A DNA stretch of 64,000 nucleotides. Source: Molanna angustata. Taxonomy: Eukaryota > Arthropoda > Insecta > Trichoptera > Molannidae. The notes below the pieces were generated by a model. The model saw nothing but the letters and a program-made list of their open reading frames with translations, was not told the DNA's origin and searched no databases. The DNA lies in NCBI GenBank assembly GCA_963576475.1, contig OY754978.1, forward strand, positions 5,479,929 through 5,543,928, read 5' to 3'. The position numbers and the translations under genes were made by a program. Positions within the stretch are counted from its first letter, which is position 1. Each line of letters begins with the position of its first letter. Below, piece after piece: positions 57,067 to 64,000 of this stretch.

Positions 57067-58717
57067 CTATGTGCTCAAGATTTCAAAGATAAATATAATA
57101 AAAGATACTAGAATCATAGATCCCCACAATCTAAAAGCGATCCTTAAATTTGCCATCGATATCGATGGGTGCGAAGATCGCGCATTCGAGGTAGGACGAT
57201 GCATCCTATCTAAAGCGAACTCGTTTGCCGTTTGACTCATCCAGAAATTAAAGAGCCCGTTCTCTATCAATCGTTCTTGTGCCCTGTTCAGAGACGATAC
57301 TAACGGTGACCACATTGGTACAGATTGCGCAACGTATGTAAACCCAACAGGTTCACCCAGAATATGAAACGAGTCCTCCCCAGAATTCGTATGGATTTTT
57401 TCTTTTAGAATTATCGCTATGAAATCCGGGCAGAGCATCGAAAAGTTTTTATAAAGTGCCAAATCGTTCGCCAATGACATCGGATTGTAAATCAGTTTTA
57501 ACTTGCTTGACAACCTTTGTCTCACGGCTATTTCTTCATTGTCCATGCCTTGACTTCCTATCATCTTTTCGCAGAGATCTTTCAAACAAAATATTCGGTA
57601 TTCTGTCTGGTCCAAGTCCTCCAACGTGTTCAATGTTTCGTCAGATTTCACAGCTAGATTAGTTGTTATCCTTCCCTGGTAAATATTATTCATAACCATC
57701 GCCCATGTTACCAAACAGACAAAGATGATTCTTTCCGAGTTATTGGGAGACATCTTGAATGAGACGTTATTGATCACGCAAATGAAGTTTAAGAGACTGC
57801 GCATAAAAGCATCAAAGAATCTGCCGATTATACTTTTCGAACAATGTTTAATAAATAAGTACTTCGACACTGTCCAGAATATCAAGACGGTAATCATAAC
57901 AATCATGGAGACCATTTGAACAGTTTTGTCCAAAATGCTGAAGACAGAATGTATGTAGTGGATCTTATCAGATTGCTTGGGTGTAAGGATCACAACTTTG
58001 TTTTGTTGCAAACTGACCAGAAAACGAGACTTAGTGTAAATGTAGTTGTCGACCGTCATGAAGTTGCCGTTTATATCAGTGAATCCTTCTTCTAAATCTC
58101 GCATCCCACCAGTCAACGTCCCGTTGAACATTTGGCCTCCGTAGCTGATACCGTCTCTCGGTAAACTGTATACTGGGGTGAAGTTGAGCATACGCACGTA
58201 TTGAGTAACAATTTCGCCTTCGAATTCTGTAAAATTTCTTATCTTGCCGCTATCGTCTATATTAACCGAAGAGACTCCGTTGAAATTTTGCATAGTTATT
58301 CTTAGAGGATATCCATTAAGCTTCTTTGATCTTCCGTCCAAAAATAATTTCATATTTGTCCACTCGGATTTGGAACTGTTTATGAACATCGCGAACTTTT
58401 TAACAGCTTCTGGTTTCCTTACTTCACTGTGGTACGGATTTAGGATGTATATAAACATGTATGGGTCTGTTTCGTTTATAATTATAGTTGCTACAGGCAT
58501 ATTGAAACAAAAGTATTTTTTCCAAGCCCTCCACGTATGACTGAGCACTTCTTCGTCAGTCAAGTTGTTGATCATTAACAAAAATATATCCTCTCCGTTT
58601 TCCTTCCCGAACAACATTTTCCAAATGTGTTCAAGATCTCTTATAGCCCTTCTGATATTTTCAGCGTAAACTACAAATGCCATGTTACTTCTTCGGGCGG
58701 TTCCTTCAAGCGGTTCT
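57067..58717 (-). CDS. Divergent ionotropic receptor (IR), last coding exon
   Basis: Main exon of a chemosensory ionotropic receptor, a ligand-gated cation channel related to ionotropic glutamate receptors and acting in sensory-neuron membranes (family knowledge). Acceptor ACAAATATTTCAG lies just before 58717; the reading frame continues to TAG at 57069-57067. Counting from the first full codon (EPLEGTARRSN), residues about 130-250 hold the S1 half-domain (GYPLRITM, TQYVRMLNFTPVY). M1 follows (VQMVSMIVMITVLIFWTVSK), then the pore loop/M2 and M3 (RIIFVCLVTWAMVMNNIYQG). S2 begins at TLNTLEDL, and M4 is SMILVSFIIFIFEIL at the extreme C-terminus. The order S1-M1-P-M2-M3-S2-M4 and the NxYQGxxT motif with 'TLEDL' are typical of IRs. 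No canonical glutamate-receptor SYTANLAAF motif is present, so it is a divergent IR. It lies antisense in a Trpm intron. The subfamily is not assigned. Confidence 0.9.
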
Positions 58718-59207
58718 CTGAAATATTTGTAAATTATCAATGGTCACGTTTTTTTTCTGTGATTTATAGATTAAATTAAAATTATCATCGAAATGTATGA
58801 AGATACTTTTCGGCCTTCGTATCTCAGTTAATACATATGACTTCTTAGCTGCACGTCTCGGGTTCAGTTTCCGGTGGAAACGCGGTTTGTAATGCATACT
58901 TTACAGTTAATAACAGGTAATACCTCAAATATTAGTTAAACACTCACCTAATAACAAGTTGCCGTATTATGGAGACTTAAGATATGTATCGTCTCACAGA
59001 TCCAGACTTAAAATACAATTTAAAAACAGAGTATAAACTGGGAATTGAACCCGATGTCAAATTTGATGTCAGTTAGTATCCATAATGTCCGACGTCATTG
59101 TTTGACATAGTATCAAGCACAAGACTGTATAAATCCTCGATCTATTTCCAAATCTGTTATAGAGACTCTACGAATTATAGGATGAGATATTGTTATTTCT
59201 TACTTAC

Positions 59208-59577
59208 CTGTTAAAAGTCGCATTGTTTACTAGTATTTGATTGTTGGCTTCGAATGCCTTGAATAGCATATCAATGTCTGCGAAACTTCTCGAAGATGTC
59301 ACAAACTCCGTTGTTCTTGTAGTTACGAGAATTGCATCAAACAATTTCTGCATAAGGAAGATAATTTTGCTTCTTTTGTCTTCGTTCATATCTTCATTTA
59401 TAAATAATTTATCTCTTTTATCGGATACGTTTGTCTTGGCTCCGTCGATTTCATTGTTGTTTTGTGTTGATCTATAATTGTAATGAACAGTATCGGTTAG
59501 TTTATAGCAACATTTGCATTTATTTATGACTTGTGAAGCATCTCTTGTTATATCGACCGTCTGAGCGGCAAAAATCA
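59208..59577 (-). CDS. Divergent ionotropic receptor, middle coding exon
   Basis: Open frame of about 120 codons ending ...NNATFN-AG at a strong GTAAGT donor. The split arginine codon (AG|A) joins it exactly in frame to the exon starting at 58717. It encodes part of the extracellular N-terminal region: CKCCYKLTDTVHYNYRSTQN early, then a charged stretch, then SFADIDMLFKAFEANNQ. No domain is recognised, as expected for IR N-termini. The 5' edge is uncertain. AG at 59579-59578 gives a phase-1 start; AG after GCCGCT gives a phase-0 start at 59560. Only the first pairs in frame with a visible donor of the upstream exon. Confidence 0.75.
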
Positions 59578-59578
59578 C

Positions 59579-60097
59579 TTAGAGAGTGCATCTACTTATC
59601 CATCAAAAGCTACTGAAGTCACACTTCTTTTCCACGTTCCTATAATTTCCTTATCTTTCATTTCTTCACATCCCATCCTTTTATTGAATATTTTTTTATT
59701 TTATTTAATGTATAAAATACAACACATATTCAAATAACACTATTACAAGATATGTACAGAAAAGATACACAAATATCATATTGTCCTTTACCAAAATGCA
59801 AGCACTCGTGTTTAAAGGAGACATTTAAAAACAAATGAAACAAAAAAATTATATTTACAGAATTATTGCTATACGAAATGAAGTGAATGTAATTTACAAA
59901 TCAGTCAAAATTTTATAAGTCTTATTTTGTTTTTAACTATTAAATTCAGTTGCCATTCGCAAATCTGTTTCGAGTTTTTTGAACCACACCACCCCGTTGT
60001 ACGTTTAGAATAATTATTATTTTTAGATTGTTAACAATCTTGTTTTTTTTTCAACTAATATATTTATTAATAAATTTTTATTAATATAATTTATACT
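59579..60097. other. IR intron, no gene recognised
   Basis: Part of the first intron of the IR gene on the - strand. TTTTTTTATTTTATTTAATG at 59688 may be an antisense LINE tail. No small missing exon was recognised. Confidence 0.4.
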
Positions 60098-60465
60098 TAA
60101 GTATAGAATAGTGCTTCCATTTTTGTATATTATTCAACGTTTTCGAGTAAGAGATAATCGTAAATACAACAGGCAAAATATCATCTATCAAAGTTTCGCA
60201 ATTAGGTTGGTTCACCACCCATTCTGAATATAGCACTTTTTTAGGTTAGACGAGACTGGTGTGTAGGTATATACGCATGTGTCGCGCTTACTTTTATGAG
60301 GTAGTGCACACCCGCACGCCTGTCGCTGGTAACCCCACATTTTGGGATATGCCGTGATGGTATGAATGAATGTATTTTCGATTACCCGGCTCTCACAGGA
60401 CACCCGAAAACAATGCAAATAAAATAGAGTGGAAGCATTATTGAAAGGCGGTGCCTCTCAGCAAA
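60098..60465 (+). mobile_element. MITE-C, full-length copy with about 95-bp TIRs
   Basis: Left AGAATAGTGCTTCC ... AGAGATAATCGTAAATACAA; right ATTTTCGATTACCCGGCTCT ... AGAGTGGAAGCATT and GGTGCCTCTC, the inverse of the left end best seen at 42128. Interior as in other copies. It occupies the IR intron just 10 bp or so from the exon-1 donor. Confidence 0.85.
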
Positions 60466-60491
60466 CATTATTTCTTACCTTTTCAATATAC

Positions 60492-60669
60492 CTCTATAAT
60501 GATCTTCTGTTTTCTGCCTCTCTTGGTCGACGTTTGTTACGTTGCTTAGAACTAAGTCATAACTGATACTCTGTGCGGTAAGAACCACTAGGAAGAAGTA
60601 ACACACCAAGTATGATGCCATGGCATTCATACTGCACGACTTTTTTACGTGAAACATTACTTTATTCAA
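60492..60669 (-). CDS. Divergent ionotropic receptor, first coding exon with signal peptide
   Basis: ATG at 60669 opens MNKVMFHVKK; a second in-frame ATG gives MNAMASYLVCYFFLVVLTAQ, a good signal peptide, followed by SISYDLVLSNVTNVDQE. A receptor N-terminus on the same strand and within 2 kb of the IR body fits this gene. The best-looking donor, AAAAG|GTAAGA (exon end 60479), leaves phase 2 and does not fit either acceptor of the next exon. The donor AGAG|GTATAT (exon end 60492, used here) leaves phase 1 and joins the 59577 start to give a 732-residue protein. An unseen small exon is the alternative. Confidence 0.6.
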
Positions 60670-60804
60670 AAATCCCTCGACAGGATCGCTTTCAGTGAAA
60701 CGATCTTCGAGCTATCGCCGAGATTTTCACATTTCGAATATGTTAATAGTTGCATTATACGTAAAATATTCGATTTTAATATACATTGGTACAAGTAAGT
60801 AAGT

Positions 60805-61520
60805 ATTGGTACAAGTAGCCATCTGTTCCGTCTCGGTATGGTGGAGTACCCGTTCTGCGAATGTGGATGGGATGAGGGATCGCCGGATCGTATATTTACC
60901 TTTCCGTGTTGATTAGGAGGCTAGTACTGCCTCGAATTAGGCACTAGTTTGTTGTGCTAATGCACTTAAAAACTCTAAGAATTCAAGGCACGTATCCTCC
61001 AAATGCACACAGTTTAGCAACGCAAAATTTTCCTGCTAATACGTGTTCTATTCAAGGCACGCGTCTTTCAATCGTACACGGGTTTATAAATTTTACCATA
61101 CGTATTGATTGAGCGTTACAAGGCTGTGTTAGAGACATTTTTGTGTATGATTGTTTTAATAAATTAATCTATTAAGTGCAAATTAAGTGCATTAGCGCAA
61201 TAAACTAGTGCCTGATTCGAGGCAGTACTTGCCTCCAAATCAACACGGAAAGGTAAATACGCCACCTGTTTGGTTGTCCAATCAGGGACGCACTAGACAT
61301 TTATTTTAGGTTAGAGAATTTCCAATATCCCATTTCCACAGTTTGCCTTCTTGGGCTGATCTCTCTCAGGTTCATGGTTTAATATTTAAATCTATTGTAA
61401 AGAATATGACTTTTATTTAAATTTTGTTTTTTTTTGTGACTAAATCGGTGTAATCTAATGTTTCTGATTAGTAACGGCTGCAACATCCTGAAAAGCCTTA
61501 GAGAGAAAAAAGTAAAACAA
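60805..61520 (+). mobile_element. LINE C-terminus and 3' UTR split by a MITE
   Basis: SHLFRLGMVEYPFCECGWDE, GSPDR, then after the insertion CLVVQSGTH-like sequence and a 3' UTR (GGTTCATGGTTTAATATTTA, GACTAAATCGGTGTAATCTA). It aligns across both sides with the - strand copy at 9740-10140. Confidence 0.85.
60893..61259. mobile_element. MITE with about 75-bp terminal inverted repeats
   Basis: TTTACCTTTCCGTGTTGATT (60895) is matched inverted by AATCAACACGGAAAGGTAAA (61239-61258). Pairing continues through GCCTCGAATTAGGCACTAGT / ACTAGTGCCTGATTCGAGGC to TAATGCACTTAA / TTAAGTGCATTA. Centre of about 210 bp, no gene. Confidence 0.9.
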
Positions 61521-61539
61521 AATTTAACTAATAATTCTG

Positions 61540-61900
61540 GCGCAGTTCAGAGATAACATCTATGCGAAAACATTATCAACTCGTGTGTAAGGACTGTTGC
61601 AGTCATTGTTAACAAACCAAAATCTCAATAGATGGCGTTACAAAAAAGTTTCTTCGTCACTTCATAGATTGCGATGGTGTTTCAGCGTAATATTAAGAAA
61701 AGGGTTTTGATGAATAACATATTACTATAGAGAATTTTCAAAAATTGGATTCATAGGGAACTTAATAAAAATGTATAATTGGTGAACGTTGTGCAAGCGC
61801 GTAAAGCGATCACGTAAACTAGGTGCCTTGATTTACCTGTTCTCCTTTAATATTCCAACTTCGTCTCTATTGAGATGTTAAAAATTTAGCTTAAAAATGT
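61540..61900 (+). repeat. REP-D copy
   Basis: GATAACATCTATGCGAAAAC, AATAGATGGCGTTACAAAAA, GGTGAACGTTGTGCAAGCGC, TTGAGATGTTAAAAATTT. Colinear with 6431-6805. Confidence 0.7.
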
Positions 61901-61989
61901 TTCGACTTATTCAATATTACCCATGGTCATGTGGTAGTGGAGAAAATTCAAAATATATTTTTTATATAGACTTTAATTGGAGATTTTAA

Positions 61990-62090
61990 CTGTTTTCTTC
62001 TTCTTCTTATTCTTGTACCGCTCCTAACGAAGGTTGGCGACCATTAAACCAAACTCATCTCGATATTGCGCCAACCTAATTAGTGACGCC
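61990..62090 (-). mobile_element. LINE 3' end fragment with (AAG)n tail
   Basis: The reverse complement reads GTTGGCGCAATATCGAGATG, GTCGCCAACCTTCGTTAGGA, then AAGAAGAAGAAG. This is the terminal 'W...VANLR' coding end of an RTE-like LINE. Confidence 0.65.
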
Positions 62091-63035
62091 GTATCTGGAT
62101 ATTAATCATTGAAAATTACTAATCTTCATAATATGATTTTCCTATTACTTTTTTGAACATTTTTACAAATTATTAGTAAATAAAAATATATACAATTACC
62201 ACGATTTTTTTTAGTATTTTCAGTAATAAATATTTTTATTTATTTATAATTTGAAAATAACTAAAGTTTACACTCCATTTGAACTCTATAAATTGGGCAA
62301 AATGAATGTAAAACTGCCCCTGTTGAATATTATTATTACCCAATTTCAATAGATTGGGGTCTAATTCGTAGTGATCATATGTGTTTATCTAGATTAGCTT
62401 AGGGGTTGTTTTCTGAAAATCAATTGGATACTAATGTGTACTTATTTAGTTTCATTATTATGTGCTTAGTAATTCACGTTGGTACTAATTAAATTATTTT
62501 GGTATTTGTAGGGCGTGTTGCGTATTATGGGATATATTTTTTCCAAGCACAATCTCTTGGCGAAATGGTGTTTTGTAGATTTATTTTGCACAATGAAGAC
62601 GATACTGCTGTGTGAGTATAAACGTTTGGTGGTTCTTGGTCTTTATTGGTATTAGGTCTTTCAAGATTTTCTGAAGGTGTGTTCAATTTACTCTCAATCA
62701 ATCAAAAGTTGCAAATCAATTATCTATCAAATGAAATATTTATCAAATGGGTGAGTGGACAAGTTTAAAAAAATAGATGAAAAGGTTTGCCTTAAATTTC
62801 TAGCGTTTATTGTAGAATATAATATTACATGTTATAATCGAGGGAGATCGCGATCCACTTCCGTTGAATTTCAATACTTCGCGATATAAAAAAGATCAAT
62901 TGTTAATACGTTGATGCAGAGAGTCAGTGAAGATGGATGTCCAGTCGGCTAAAGGTGATCAGAGAGAATAAAGATGAATTGCTGAACTGCATTGGTGGTC
63001 GATTTTGTTGCTCATACGCATTCGTTTTCCAAATG
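62091..63035. other. Trpm intron DNA, no gene recognised
   Basis: AT-rich; no coding exon with TRPM similarity, tandem repeat or palindrome seen. Confidence 0.4.
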
Positions 63036-63170
63036 TCGGTAAGTCGTTCCGGTAGGAACCTTTATCAACACACGCTTGTGTCATGCTTCCTTTTATAAGG
63101 TAATGCACACCTGTCGCTGGTTATCCCACGTTGTGTGATACGCCGTAATGGAATCAATGAATAAAAATAA
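63036..63170 (+). mobile_element. MITE-C fragment
   Basis: CACGCTTGTGTCATGCTTCC, TTTTATAAGGTAATGCACAC and CTGTCGCTGGTTATCCCACG, then ATACGCCGTAATGGAATCAA; central part of the family only. Confidence 0.7.
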
Positions 63171-64000
63171 TGTTTTTAGTCAGCTTTTACTTTTAATTCT
63201 TCAATGGCTCTACAGCACATATCAAGTCTTGGCCTCCAGCGACTTCCAGTTTGGCATACAAAGAAGCTGGGATCTTTGAATAGATACAGCTCTTTTTGTC
63301 ACCAGATCCAGAAGTCTTTGAGGATTTTTTCATTTTCAAATTTTTCGGTCACTTTTATTGAAATAATTTATAATGATAATCTGGACTAAACATTATTTTG
63401 ACACCTATGGTGGGGGTGAAATTAGCTTTAATAATATTAAAATAATAGTTTTCCCCCTCCACCAAAATTGTCCGTTCCACGCACCTCATAAGCAATTAAC
63501 CTCCCCGTATCAGATAATGGAATAATTTAACAGGAATTTGGGCTATTTTCAATAGCTACCGGGTAGGTCCACTATAAATTATCTTACCATTATGTTTAGA
63601 CAGCAACTTTATTTATACTTGGTCTTGTTTTATTCGTTGTCTTTCGTTTCTATAAATTATACGAAGAAAATACTCAATTAAAAAAAATCAAATAGTTCCT
63701 GAATAACCCTTCTGATCCTCATTGCTAGTGTGTTTTTTTTTCTTTCAAAGTTGTATTTTTTTCAAAATCAATAATACTATTGTACCAAAGTAACGTTTGA
63801 GATTTTTGTAGGATTGGAAAATTTATTGCCTTAGGGCAATAAATTTTCCTCGGTGCACTTGCTGTACACGAAGAATAAATAAATATAAAATAGATGGCTT
63901 TTTTATAGTATTTGATGATTTCATTTGTTATCTTTGATAGTATACTTTCCACCTGAATAATTTTTGAACTTTTGTACAAAAAGATATCAATACATGTACA
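63171..64000. other. Trpm intron DNA, no gene recognised
   Basis: A frame at 63204-63389 and its antisense (RWRPRLDMCCRAIEELK) are not assignable. A short palindrome, GGAAAATTTATTGCC with GGCAATAAATTTTCC at about 63816-63850, is present. Confidence 0.4.

Noticed and set aside
57050..64000. Downstream Trpm exon on the + strand
   Set aside because: No frame resembles the next TRPM homology segment; + strand frames at 57456-58540 are shadows of the IR.

Overview
This is a window of an insect nuclear genome, most likely a moth or butterfly. It is AT-rich, has GT-AG introns of 2 to 13 kb, and is packed with transposon remnants. The lepidopteran inference rests on the style of the tRNA-derived SINEs and LINEs and on an ionotropic receptor of the divergent insect type. 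No species can be named from sequence alone.

Two host genes are recognisable. The first is a TRPM-family cation channel on the + strand. Five consecutive coding exons (25844-26057, 38788-38947, 52102-52238, 54653-54809, 56901-57048) join in frame to 272 codons of the conserved cytosolic N-terminal TRPM homology region. The start, the channel and the C-terminus are not visible; the next exon must lie beyond 64000, and the preceding one before 25844 or before the window. The second is a divergent ionotropic receptor (IR) on the - strand (about 60669 to 57067, three exons). It lies wholly inside the Trpm intron that follows exon 56901-57048. Its stop codon is only 18 bases from that Trpm exon, so the two primary transcripts must overlap.

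Layout: 1-25800 holds LINE, SINE, hAT, Helitron-like and MITE debris, with several tandem repeats and palindromes and no host exon found. 25844-57048 is the Trpm exon series; its introns contain a (TTTTA)n tract of about 290 bp, an internally truncated Jockey-like LINE, two young 5'-truncated LINEs with 12- and 13-bp target duplications, inverted Helitron-like copies, Penelope-like remnants and nested hairpin elements. 57067-60669 is the IR gene, with a MITE in its first intron. 60700-64000 is more repeat debris, including a LINE 3' end split by a MITE with long terminal inverted repeats.

Repeat families are named here for convenience. HLE-A and HLE-B are Helitron/Helentron-like non-autonomous elements. 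MITE-C is a long-TIR element. REP-D and REP-E are unclassified dispersed repeats. SINE-1 and SINE-2 are tRNA-derived. The most unusual signal is a recurring hammerhead-ribozyme-like core, CTGANGA plus short hairpin plus GAAA, at the tip of Penelope-like or long-hairpin elements (23446-23478, 48310-48336, 55633-55672, degenerate at 53786-53821).
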